Assembly (NCBI RefSeq): GCF_013386585.1
Contig: NZ_JACARO010000005.1
Coordinates: forward strand, 480 to 64,479
Direction of reading: 5' to 3'
Source: Pseudomonas sp. P7548
GTDB taxonomy: Bacteria; Pseudomonadota; Gammaproteobacteria; Pseudomonadales; Pseudomonadaceae
DNA length: 64,000 nt
This document shows positions 8,987 to 16,881 of the stretch, in pieces (the first letter of the stretch is position 1; every line of letters begins with the position of its first letter). The position numbers and the translations under genes were made by a program. The notes beneath the pieces are model-generated. The model had not been told where the DNA came from and ran no database searches. It saw only the letters and a program-made list of their open reading frames with translations.

Positions 8987-9487
8987 ATGACCCGGTCAGG
9001 GTGGGTGAGGGCGTTGCTGGTGTGCGGGCTGGTGGTGCCACTGCCGTTGTCGGCGGTGACCAGCCAGAGCTTCCAGGTGAGCGCCACTGTCACCCCCGGC
9101 TGCCTGGTGGTGGGGGGCGGCTCCAACTATGGGGCGCTGACCTATGGCAGTTATTCGGCGCTATCCACCAGTACGGTGAGCGCCGCCCTGATCGGTGGTG
9201 TGACCCTGCAATGCACGCCGGGGGTGACGCTGAGCATGAGCGTCAACGGCGGCCTGCACAGCAACACCGGGCGCAATTTGCAGCTCAATACCGGCACTGC
9301 ACGGGTGGCGTATCAGTTGTTTCAGGATGCAGCGTTCAGTCAAAGCCTGGGGATCAGTCAGAGCGTCAACGTGACCTACAGCGATGCAAACAACATCAGC
9401 CTGCCGATCTACGGGCGGGTGCAGTTACCGGGCAACCAGCCTGGGGGGACGTACAGCGACACGTTGCAGGTGCAATTGTCGTGGTAG
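8987..9487 (+). CDS. spore coat U domain pilus subunit, fourth
   Basis: 166-residue SCPU subunit. Signal peptide MTRSGWVRALLVCGLVVPLP, then VTPGCLVVGGGSNYGALTYG, LQCTPGVTLSMSVNGGLHS, VAYQLFQDAAF, ISLPIYGRVQLP and terminal SDTLQVQLSW. It begins four bases after the previous stop, so it is tightly coupled. With it the operon has four small SCPU subunits before the chaperone; CupE of P. aeruginosa has three. Confidence 0.86.
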   Translation: MTRSGWVRALLVCGLVVPLPLSAVTSQSFQVSATVTPGCLVVGGGSNYGALTYGSYSALSTSTVSAALIGGVTLQCTPGVTLSMSVNGGLHSNTGRNLQLNTGTARVAYQLFQDAAFSQSLGISQSVNVTYSDANNISLPIYGRVQLPGNQPGGTYSDTLQVQLSW

Positions 9488-9512
9488 GGCTATGGGTATG
9501 AGGAGTGGTTTT

Positions 9513-10307
9513 ATGTGTTCACCTTCCCGGCGGTTGTGGGCCGCGGGTTTTGCTGTGTTGGCGGGGGCATTGAGCAATGTGGTGGCGGTGCAGGCGGCCA
9601 GTTCGGTGCTGATCTGGCCGATCGACCCGGTGCTGGAGGCCGACCAGCAGGCCAGTGCGTTGTGGCTGGAAAACCGTGGCACCGAGACGGCCAACTTGCA
9701 GATTCGTGTATTCGCCTGGAGCCAGAACGGCTTCGACGAGCAATACCAGAACCAGCGCGACGTAATAGGCAGCCCGCCGGTGGCGAAGATCGAGCCGGGG
9801 CAGAAACAGCTGGTGCGCCTGACGCGCACCCGTGAAGTGCCACCCGGGCAAGAGCTGGCCTACCGCATCATCATCGATGAAATCCCTTCGCCCTTGCAGG
9901 TGCCGACCCCACCGGAAGGCAAGAACACGGCGGCGGCGATTCGCTTCCAGATGCGCTATTCGGTGCCGTTGTTTGCGTATGGCGCGGGTCTGTGGAGCAA
10001 GGAAGACGCCACGCGCCAGCGCGATCCCAAGGGCGCCGGCAAACCGGATCTGAGCTGGCGCAAGGTCTCGGTTGCCGGGCGCAGTTACATCGAAGTTCGC
10101 AACCAGGGCGCCGTGCATGCGCGACTCACCGACGCGTCGTTCAAACAAGGCGGTCAGACACGACCTGTGGCGGACGGCCTGCTGGGCTATGTGCTGCCGG
10201 GCGCGACGATGCGCTGGCCGGTGCCGGAGGCGGTGTCAGCCGACCAGCCGTTGCAGGTGCGGATCAATGGCGCGGCACAGGTGGAGGCCCTGGCGCCGGC
10301 GCGATAA
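9513..10307 (+). CDS. periplasmic pilus chaperone (archaic chaperone-usher type)
   Basis: 264-residue two-domain immunoglobulin-like chaperone. Signal peptide about residues 1-28 (MCSPSRRLWAAGFAVLAGAL), then the mature start SSVLIWPIDPVLEADQQASALWLENRG, the fold's edge strand RIIIDEIPSP and the second domain from LSWRKVSV. It captures the SCPU subunits in the periplasm and hands them to the usher. ATG 9513 has AGGAG seven bases upstream; earlier in-frame ATGs read through the end of the previous gene. It corresponds to CsuC/CupE4. Confidence 0.9.
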   Translation: MCSPSRRLWAAGFAVLAGALSNVVAVQAASSVLIWPIDPVLEADQQASALWLENRGTETANLQIRVFAWSQNGFDEQYQNQRDVIGSPPVAKIEPGQKQLVRLTRTREVPPGQELAYRIIIDEIPSPLQVPTPPEGKNTAAAIRFQMRYSVPLFAYGAGLWSKEDATRQRDPKGAGKPDLSWRKVSVAGRSYIEVRNQGAVHARLTDASFKQGGQTRPVADGLLGYVLPGATMRWPVPEAVSADQPLQVRINGAAQVEALAPAR

Positions 10308-10361
10308 CGGAGTAGGCAGCGGGACGGGGTAAACCCGGGTTCAACAGGATGGAGATGTCCA

Positions 10362-12743
10362 TTGAAGGACACAACGCCATGTGTGAGTCGTGGTCGGGCT
10401 CGTTGTATGTGGCCGTCGGTGGCAGTGGTGAGCGGGCTGTGGAGCGCGATGTTGGCGCTTCCGGGGGTGGCTGGAGACCTGCCGCCGCCCCCGAGCAGTA
10501 TGGAGGCTGTCGCCGATGCACAGCTGTTTCTGGAACTGGTGGTCAACCAGATGGACACCGGCCGCGTCATCGCGGTCGATCAACGGGCGGGCGAGCTGTA
10601 TGTGCCCGTCAGCGCGCTGCAGGACGTCGGCATGAAACTGCCCGGTGATCCCACCGGCAGCATCGCTCTGGACAAGCTGCCCGGCCTGCACAGTGACTAC
10701 GACAGCAACGGCCAACGCCTGTTGCTGGATGTGCCGCCGTCGTGGTTGCAGGAACAGTTCATCGGCAACCGCAACACCTACCCGCGCACTCAGGCCATGA
10801 GCAGCTTCGGTGCCTTGCTCAACTATGACCTGTACTTCAACGACACCGACGAAGGTGGCAGCTACCTGGCCGGCTGGAACGAAGTACGGCTGTTCGACAC
10901 GTGGGGCACGTTGTCCAACACCGGGCAATACCGTCAGACCCTGTCGGGCAATGTGAGCAACAGCACCCTCGACAACGGCTATCGCCGTTATGACACGACG
11001 TGGCGTTTCTCCGATGACGAACGGATGCTCACTTACGAGGCTGGCGACGTGATCAGCGGGTCGCTGCCCTGGAGCAGTTCGGTACGTCTGGGTGGGGTGC
11101 AGTTCTCGCGGGATTTCGCGGTGCGACCGGACCTGGTGACGTATCCGTTGCCGCAGTTTGCCGGCGAGGCGGCGGTGCCCTCGTCGGTGGACCTGTTTAT
11201 CAATGGCTACAAATCCGAGAGCGCCTTGTTGCAGCCGGGGCCGTACACCCTCACTAACGTGCCCTTTATCAACGGTGCCGGCGAGGCGGTGGTGGTCACT
11301 ACGGACGCCTTGGGGCGCCAGGTGTCGACCACGGTGCCGTTCTATGTCACCAGCACTTTGCTGCAAAAGGGGCTGACGGATTTTTCTGTGGCGGCCGGGA
11401 CCTTGCGCCGCGATTACACCGTACGGGATTTCGCCTATGGGCCGGGCGTGGCCAGTGGCACCTTTCGCTATGGCTACTCCGACAACCTGACCCTGGAAAG
11501 CCACGCCGAAGCGTCAAGTGACCTGACCCTCGGTGGCCTGGGCGGCAATCTGCGTCTGGGCAACTTCGGCATCCTCAATACAGCCCTCAGTCAAAGCCAG
11601 TTCGACGGTCGCAATGGCCAGCAACTGAGCCTGGGTTATCAGTACAACAGCACGCGCTACAGCCTGTCGTACCAGCGCGTGGAGCGGCACAACGAATACG
11701 CTGACCTGACCCTGGTGGACACCCCTTACGCGAGCCTCAGCAAGCGCAGCGAACAGGTTACGCTCAGCCTCAATCTGGAGCGTTTCGGCAGCCTGGGTGT
11801 GGGCTATTTCGACGTGCAGGCCGCGGACGATTCGCGCACGCGTCTGCTCAACTTGAGCTGGAGCAAGCCGCTGTGGCGCAATACCAGTTTTTACCTGTCG
11901 GCCAACCGTGAGGTCGGCGACAGCAACTGGGCCGTGCAGGCACAACTGGTGATCCCGTTCGACCTCAATGGCAGCCTGGCCCTGAGCAGCGAACGCAGCA
12001 AGGACGGTGCCAGTCGCCAGCGCATCAACTACAGCAGCTCGGTGCCCAGCGAAGGCGGGGTGGGTTACAACCTCGGCTACGCCCAGGGCGACGGGCCGAC
12101 CTATCGCCAGGCCGACCTGACCTGGCGCTTGCAGTCGGTGCAGTTGCAGGCCGGTGTATACGGCAGCAGTGATGCCGAGACGCGCTGGGCGGATGCCAGC
12201 GGTTCGTTGGTGTGGATGGGCGGCGATACCTTCGCTGCCAACCGCATCAACGATGCCTTTGTGGTGGTGAGCACCCAGGGTTTCGCCGGGATTCCGGTGC
12301 GCTACGAGAATCAGTTGGTGGGCCAGACCGACCGTAACGGGCACCTGCTGGTGCCCTGGAGCAGCGCTTACTACCGTGCCAAATATGAGATTGACCCGCT
12401 CAACCTGCCACCGAATATCCAGAGCCCGAACGTGGAACAGCGGGTGTCGGTGCGCCGGGGCAGCGGTTACCTGCTGGAGTTTCCGCTGCGTCGGGTGATC
12501 GCCGCGAGCATCACCCTGGTGGACGGCCAGCACCAGGAATTGCCCTTGGGCAGCCTGGTGGTGCACGAGCAAAGCAACACCCAGGCGGTGGTGGGCTGGG
12601 AGGGTCTGGTCTACCTGGAAAACCTGGCGACCCACAACACGTTGCAGGTCACGATGGTGGGCGGGCGTACCTGCCAGGCGACCTTCGAGATGGACGTGCA
12701 ACAACCGGACGTGCCCCTGATCGGGCCGTTGGTGTGCCAATGA
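10362..12743 (+). CDS. outer-membrane pilus usher (CsuD/CupE5-like)
   Basis: 793-residue usher that threads pilus subunits across the outer membrane. Order: signal region to about residue 38 (VAGDLPPPPSS), N-terminal chaperone-binding domain, a large beta barrel with plug (LGGVQFSRDFAVRPDLVTYPLP then VPSSVDLFINGYKSESALLQ, typical for ushers) and C-terminal domains (GLVYLENLATHN, TCQATFEMD). The start is probably TTG 10362, with GGAG seven bases upstream; an ATG at residue 16 is an alternative. Length fits archaic ushers. It is followed after 23 bases by the tip gene. Confidence 0.93.
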   Translation: MKDTTPCVSRGRARCMWPSVAVVSGLWSAMLALPGVAGDLPPPPSSMEAVADAQLFLELVVNQMDTGRVIAVDQRAGELYVPVSALQDVGMKLPGDPTGSIALDKLPGLHSDYDSNGQRLLLDVPPSWLQEQFIGNRNTYPRTQAMSSFGALLNYDLYFNDTDEGGSYLAGWNEVRLFDTWGTLSNTGQYRQTLSGNVSNSTLDNGYRRYDTTWRFSDDERMLTYEAGDVISGSLPWSSSVRLGGVQFSRDFAVRPDLVTYPLPQFAGEAAVPSSVDLFINGYKSESALLQPGPYTLTNVPFINGAGEAVVVTTDALGRQVSTTVPFYVTSTLLQKGLTDFSVAAGTLRRDYTVRDFAYGPGVASGTFRYGYSDNLTLESHAEASSDLTLGGLGGNLRLGNFGILNTALSQSQFDGRNGQQLSLGYQYNSTRYSLSYQRVERHNEYADLTLVDTPYASLSKRSEQVTLSLNLERFGSLGVGYFDVQAADDSRTRLLNLSWSKPLWRNTSFYLSANREVGDSNWAVQAQLVIPFDLNGSLALSSERSKDGASRQRINYSSSVPSEGGVGYNLGYAQGDGPTYRQADLTWRLQSVQLQAGVYGSSDAETRWADASGSLVWMGGDTFAANRINDAFVVVSTQGFAGIPVRYENQLVGQTDRNGHLLVPWSSAYYRAKYEIDPLNLPPNIQSPNVEQRVSVRRGSGYLLEFPLRRVIAASITLVDGQHQELPLGSLVVHEQSNTQAVVGWEGLVYLENLATHNTLQVTMVGGRTCQATFEMDVQQPDVPLIGPLVCQ

Positions 12744-12766
12744 GCGACTGAACAAGGAGCGGGCGA

Positions 12767-13753
12767 GTGAGGGGCAAGGGATGGCTTTACAGCGTGTTGG
12801 CGAGCGCCAGCCTTGGGGTGTCGGGGCAGGCGATGGCACTGTGTTCGGTGGTGGCGACGACACCGGCCAGCTTTGGCTCGGTCAGTTCGATCAACGTGCG
12901 CACGGCCTCGCAAGGCAGTTCGACCCAGAACGCCGGCTTGAGCTGCGGGGCGTCGCTGATCGCGTTGGGCACCAGCGATCACTTCTACCTGACCATCAGC
13001 TCGCTGACGGGTGGCCTGGTCGGCCCCACCGGTGATGTGATCGGCTATACGGTCTACGGCAACAACACCACCAACTTTCCGATCAATCGTAACAGCCAGT
13101 TCGACTTCGGCCCCAATGGCCTGGCTACCGCTGCCGGGCTGTTGAGCGGGCCGGGCAACAAGACCATGCCGCTGTACTTCGCCAGCATCACGGGCAGCAA
13201 CGTGGCGGCGGGGGTCTACACCGAAGTGCTGAACCTGGCCTGGAGCTGGGATTACTGCATCGGCCTGGGGGTAGGGTCCTTGTGTGTGCTGCGTGACAGA
13301 AACCTTACGCCCCAGACCCGCACGCTGACGGTGAGCATGACCGTCACCAACGACTGCCAGATCACCGCGCCCAACATCAGCTTTGGCAGCGCACCGGTGA
13401 TCAGCGCCTTTACCCCGGTCACTGGCCAGACCATCAGCATCTCCTGCACCAAGGGCAGTGCCTACAGTGTAGGTTTGAGCGATGGCCAGAACGCGGTCAG
13501 CGTGGGCGGGCGCCGGCGGATGATTTCGGGCAGCAACTACCTGGCTTACGACATCTTCAAGAGCGCCGGCACCACGCGCTGGGGCAGTGTCGGCGCTGCA
13601 CGGCGAGACAGCTCCACCGCCGAGGTCAACCCGGGCAACGGCCTAGGCACCGGTAGCCAGGTGTTCAACTACAACGCCAAGATCTACACCGACCAGGCCA
13701 CGCCGCCGGGCGGTACCTACCTCGACAACGTGGTGCTCGACGTGGGGTTCTAG
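12767..13753 (+). CDS. two-domain spore coat U tip adhesin (CsuE/CupE6-like)
   Basis: 328-residue secreted protein with a signal peptide ending about GQAMA, and two SCPU domains: residues 25-165 (CSVVATTPASFGS to LNLAWSWDYC) and 180-328 (MTVTNDCQITAPNISFGSAP to TYLDNVVLDVGF). Two-domain SCPU proteins at the end of such operons form the pilus tip in the Csu system. GTG 12767 follows AAGGAG. The last four bases overlap the end of the convergent anti-sigma gene. Adhesive specificity cannot be read from sequence. Confidence 0.88.
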   Translation: MRGKGWLYSVLASASLGVSGQAMALCSVVATTPASFGSVSSINVRTASQGSSTQNAGLSCGASLIALGTSDHFYLTISSLTGGLVGPTGDVIGYTVYGNNTTNFPINRNSQFDFGPNGLATAAGLLSGPGNKTMPLYFASITGSNVAAGVYTEVLNLAWSWDYCIGLGVGSLCVLRDRNLTPQTRTLTVSMTVTNDCQITAPNISFGSAPVISAFTPVTGQTISISCTKGSAYSVGLSDGQNAVSVGGRRRMISGSNYLAYDIFKSAGTTRWGSVGAARRDSSTAEVNPGNGLGTGSQVFNYNAKIYTDQATPPGGTYLDNVVLDVGF

Positions 13754-14499
13754 AACTTGATCGTCTGCTTGATCAGCCGCGCGGTCGGCTCGTCATTGGG
13801 GCTGACCATCGCGTAGTTGTAGCCGGCGCCGGACCAGTATTCGGCCTGCAACCCGTCGGCGCTGCGGCTGCCCCGGGGCAGGAAGTTATTTTCCGGACCT
13901 GGTGGGCGGATGTAGAAACTGATCTTGTGGCCTTCACGGTTTTCATACATCACCATCGCCGCCGCCCCGGATTCGGTGGTCAGCAGGCGCCCGCTGACCG
14001 GCGTGAAACCGGAGGCGCTGAGGTCGGGAAGGCGGTGGGCCTGGTTGAAGTAACGGTCGAGCCAGGCCTGCATGTTGCAGCTGCCCTGGGTGTTGTAGTC
14101 GGCGGGCAGGATGCCGTCCTGAGCAAACAGGCGAAATGCCTGCATCGCATCGGCCATTGGCAGCATCGGCGGTTGAGTGACCTCGCGGGCATGCCAGCCG
14201 CCAATGCCGCCGAGGCTGACGGCGATCAGCAACACGGCGGCCGTTGCCAGGTGGCGGCGGGACTGGTGCCGGATACGCTGGCGAATCAGCGCAGGGTCCA
14301 GCTCAGGGTTGGCCGGTTGCTGCAAGGCACCGCTCAATGACGCGCGCAACAATTGCGCATCCTGTTGCCAGGCCTGGACCTGGGCGGCGACGTCGGGGTG
14401 GGCGGCCAGGTAGGTTTCGAGCACACGGCGATCACTCTCCAGCAGTTGGTGGTCGACGTAGGCATGCAAATCGCGTTCGCTGGGGGGCAGGCTGATCAT
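13750..14499 (-). CDS. transmembrane anti-sigma factor
   Basis: 249-residue membrane anti-sigma factor that should hold the ECF sigma encoded just upstream. The N-terminal cytosolic region (SERDLHAYVDHQLLESDRRVLE) matches ECF anti-sigma domains, one membrane helix spans about residues 83-103 (HLATAAVLLIAVSLGGIGGW) and a periplasmic domain follows. No Cys/His zinc motif of the ZAS type is obvious (HAYVDHQL has no paired Cys). Its start overlaps the sigma stop by four bases (ATGA), so the two are coupled. It is convergent with the pilus tip gene. Confidence 0.88.
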   Translation of the reverse strand: MISLPPSERDLHAYVDHQLLESDRRVLETYLAAHPDVAAQVQAWQQDAQLLRASLSGALQQPANPELDPALIRQRIRHQSRRHLATAAVLLIAVSLGGIGGWHAREVTQPPMLPMADAMQAFRLFAQDGILPADYNTQGSCNMQAWLDRYFNQAHRLPDLSASGFTPVSGRLLTTESGAAAMVMYENREGHKISFYIRPPGPENNFLPRGSRSADGLQAEYWSGAGYNYAMVSPNDEPTARLIKQTIKF

Positions 14500-15002
14500 T
14501 TGAGTATCCGCAGGGAAGGGCTGGCTATTTCGCCATCACTGAGTTGACGCAAGGCTTGGCGCGCCCGGGACAGGCGCGACATCACGGTGCCGATGGGCAC
14601 GTCGAGGATCTCGGCCACCTCCTTGTAGCTCAAGCCTTCGACCGACACCCACAGCAGCAAGGCGCGCTGTTCGGTGTTGAGCTGGTCGAAGGCTTGCAGG
14701 GTCGATTGGGCCATCACCGTGCGTTCGACCGACGGTTGCGCGTCATCGCGGCCAGTGAAGAATTCGAGCATGCGCGCATAGCGCCGGCTGCGACGGTGCG
14801 CATCAAGGAACTGGCGGTAGAGAATCGAGAACAGCCAGGCGCGCAGGTCGCCTTCGAGGCGTTTGTCGGCCCAGCGGATGATCGCCCGTTCCAGGGTCGA
14901 TTGCACCAGGTCGTCAGCGCTGCTGGTGTTACGGGTCAGGGACACGGCAAAACGCCGCAACCTGGGGATGAGTTCACGTAACTGTTCGTCGAGTTCATGC
15001 AT
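14496..15002 (-). CDS. ECF-family RNA polymerase sigma factor
   Basis: 168-residue sigma-70 family ECF factor. Region 2 is seen as DDLVQSTLERAIIRWADKRL and DLRAWLFSILYRQFLDAHR; region 4 as LLLWVSVEGLSYKEVAEILD then VPIGTVMSRLSRARQALR. ATG 15002 (MHELDEQLRELIPRLRRF) is preferred over GTG 15020, because the predicted ECF promoter would leave almost no leader for the longer form. It probably drives its own operon and the divergent peroxidase-b561 pair through the promoters at 15038-15062 and 15091-15115. The inducing signal is not known; oxidative stress is an inference from the targets. Confidence 0.92.
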   Translation of the reverse strand: MHELDEQLRELIPRLRRFAVSLTRNTSSADDLVQSTLERAIIRWADKRLEGDLRAWLFSILYRQFLDAHRRSRRYARMLEFFTGRDDAQPSVERTVMAQSTLQAFDQLNTEQRALLLWVSVEGLSYKEVAEILDVPIGTVMSRLSRARQALRQLSDGEIASPSLRILK

Positions 15003-15037
15003 GGTCGGCTGGCTGATCACTACGCTGGGACTGGAGA

Positions 15038-15062
15038 GACGTCCGGCGTTGAAGGTTATTCC
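15038..15062 (-). promoter_or_regulatory. ECF-type promoter of the sigma/anti-sigma operon
   Basis: Read on the minus strand, GGAAT (15062-15058), exactly 16 bases, then CGTC (15041-15038). This is the typical ECF -35/-10 pair and is the same arrangement as the plus-strand promoter at 15091. It implies positive autoregulation. Confidence 0.72.
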
Positions 15063-15090
15063 CCGCTCCTAAAAATAAATCCGGGGCCAG

Positions 15091-15115
15091 GGAATAGAGC
15101 AGATCGGCGTTCGTC
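15091..15115 (+). promoter_or_regulatory. ECF-type promoter of the peroxidase-b561 operon
   Basis: GGAAT (15091-15095), 16-base spacer, CGTC (15112-15115), placed about 55 bases before the ATG at 15171. It matches the minus-strand copy in both elements and in spacer length. Confidence 0.72.
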
Positions 15116-15170
15116 TTAATGCTCCGACCTTATGTTCCACCCCTAAGGCCTTTGGCCCTGGAGTTTCTTC

Positions 15171-16253
15171 ATGGTAGATCACTCATCACCGCCTCGTCCT
15201 CCGTTGAGCACGGCGAGCCTGATCGCACGGCTCATCGGTATCGGCGCCGTGGTTGCGGTTGTTGCCGGGGCATTTGCCTACGTCAACGGCACACTTGACC
15301 CACAGCGCCTGCGGCCCAAGACCCTGGTCAATGCCCTGGAAACCAATAACGGTATCCACCCGGGCTTCCGGCGCAACCATGCCAAGGGTGTGTGTGTGGC
15401 AGGTTACTTCGAGAGCAGCCCAGAGGCGCGTGCGTACTCCAGCGCCCAGGTGTTCAGCGAGGCCAAGACCCCGGTGATCGGTCGGTTTGCCTTGCCCAGT
15501 GGTAACCCTTATGCACCGGACAGCAGCGTGCCGATCCGCAGCTTTGCGTTGCAATTCAGCCAGGCTAACGGCCAGCAGTGGCGGACCGGGATGAACAGCA
15601 TGCCGGTGTTCCCGGTGGGCACGCCGCAGGCGTTCTACCAGATGCTGCAAGCGGGCGCGCCCGACCCGGCCACCGGCAAGCCGAACCCGGCGAACATGCC
15701 GGCGTTCTTTGCCGCGCACCCTGAGACCGCGCCGTTTTTGGCGTGGGTCAAGACGGCCAAGCCGTCCGCCAGCTATGCAACGGAAACCTATAACGGGATC
15801 AACGCGTTTTTCCTGGTGGGCGCCGATGGCAAGCGCCAGGCGGTACGTTGGGGCGTCGTGCCCCAGAGCCTGGACGCGCCGGGTGATGTAGCACCGGCGG
15901 GCAGCGACTTCCTGGAAAAAGACCTGGTGCAGCGCCTGGCCTCGGGGCCGTTGCGCTGGCAGTTGAACATGACGCTGGCCAACCCTGGCGACCCACTGGA
16001 CGATGCCAGCAAAGCCTGGAGCGGCGAACACAAGGTGTTGAACGCCGGCACCCTGGTACTGCAGAGCAGCCAACCCCAAGCGGACGGCGATTGCCGTGAT
16101 ATCAACTTTGATCCACTGGTTTTGCCCAGTGGCATCGAAGCCTCCAACGACCCGCTGCTGGCCGCACGCTCGGCGGCGTATGCCAGCTCGTACGTGCGCC
16201 GCGCCGGTGAAGTCAGCCCCTTGCACAGTGCCCCTCAGGAGTCGAAACCATGA
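15171..16253 (+). CDS. membrane-anchored catalase-family peroxidase
   Basis: 360-residue member of the small catalase-related peroxidase family (SrpA type), which lacks the C-terminal parts of full catalases. An N-terminal membrane anchor or signal (LIARLIGIGAVVAVVAGAFAY) targets it to the periplasmic side. Family marks include GIHPGFRRNHAKGVCVAGYF near residue 62, RFALPSGNPYAPDSSVPIRS and the late proximal region RSAAYASSYVRRAGE. It probably removes peroxide using electrons from the b561 encoded next, whose start overlaps its stop by four bases. Controlled by the ECF promoter upstream. Confidence 0.9.
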   Translation: MVDHSSPPRPPLSTASLIARLIGIGAVVAVVAGAFAYVNGTLDPQRLRPKTLVNALETNNGIHPGFRRNHAKGVCVAGYFESSPEARAYSSAQVFSEAKTPVIGRFALPSGNPYAPDSSVPIRSFALQFSQANGQQWRTGMNSMPVFPVGTPQAFYQMLQAGAPDPATGKPNPANMPAFFAAHPETAPFLAWVKTAKPSASYATETYNGINAFFLVGADGKRQAVRWGVVPQSLDAPGDVAPAGSDFLEKDLVQRLASGPLRWQLNMTLANPGDPLDDASKAWSGEHKVLNAGTLVLQSSQPQADGDCRDINFDPLVLPSGIEASNDPLLAARSAAYASSYVRRAGEVSPLHSAPQESKP

Positions 16254-16789
16254 ATGGTCAACCGCGGTTTTTCGCCCCTCTGGCGCGCCTGCTGCATTGG
16301 CTGATGGCGTTGATGATCATCGCGATGTTGTTTATCGGCGCGGGCATGGTGGCATCGGTGTCGGAGCGCCATGAGTGGCTGATCCACCTGCACAAACCGC
16401 TGGGGATCGCGATCCTGGCTCTGGTGATCGTGCGGTTGGTGGTGCGCTTTTCGACGCGTCAGCCGCCGTTGCCGACGGACTTGCCCCTGTGGCAAGTGCT
16501 GGCAGCCAAGGCGTCCCACTTAGTGCTGTATGCGTTGATGCTGGTGTTGCCGGTTCTGGGCTGGGCGATGATCTCGGCGGCGGGCGACCCAGTGATGCTC
16601 AGCAGTTCGGTGCAATTGCCTGCGTTGGTGGGGGCCAATGCGCCGTTGTTTGCGGTGTTGCGCAAGGCTCATGGCTTTCTCGCCTACCTGTTGTTCCTGA
16701 CGGTGTTGTTGCACCTGGCGGCGGCGTTGTTCCACGGGCTGATTCGACGCGACGGTGTGTTGCAAAGCATGACCGGCAGCAAACGCTGA
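16250..16789 (+). CDS. cytochrome b561
   Basis: 179-residue four-helix membrane cytochrome b. Candidate haem ligands are in LARLLHWLMALM, LIHLHKPLG, ASHLVLYALM and LRKAHGFLAYLLF. The pairing with a periplasmic catalase-like peroxidase suggests it delivers quinol-derived electrons to it; that link is inferred from the ATGA overlap and shared promoter. A second b561 protein lies at the left edge of the window. A REP pair follows its stop. Confidence 0.92.
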   Translation: MNGQPRFFAPLARLLHWLMALMIIAMLFIGAGMVASVSERHEWLIHLHKPLGIAILALVIVRLVVRFSTRQPPLPTDLPLWQVLAAKASHLVLYALMLVLPVLGWAMISAAGDPVMLSSSVQLPALVGANAPLFAVLRKAHGFLAYLLFLTVLLHLAAALFHGLIRRDGVLQSMTGSKR

Positions 16790-16792
16790 CCG

Positions 16793-16876
16793 TGTAGGCG
16801 CCGGCTTGCCGGCGATGGCGTCCTTGAAATTTCTGCCGTTATCAAGGACCGCATCGCCGGCAAGCCGGCTCCTACA
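16793..16876. repeat. REP pair (GCCGGCTTGCCGGCGATG class)
   Basis: Inverted arms at 16793-16817 and 16852-16876 with an AT-richer centre. It lies between convergent genes and belongs to the same class as the phnW-phnX pair. Confidence 0.88.
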
Positions 16877-16881
16877 AGGGG

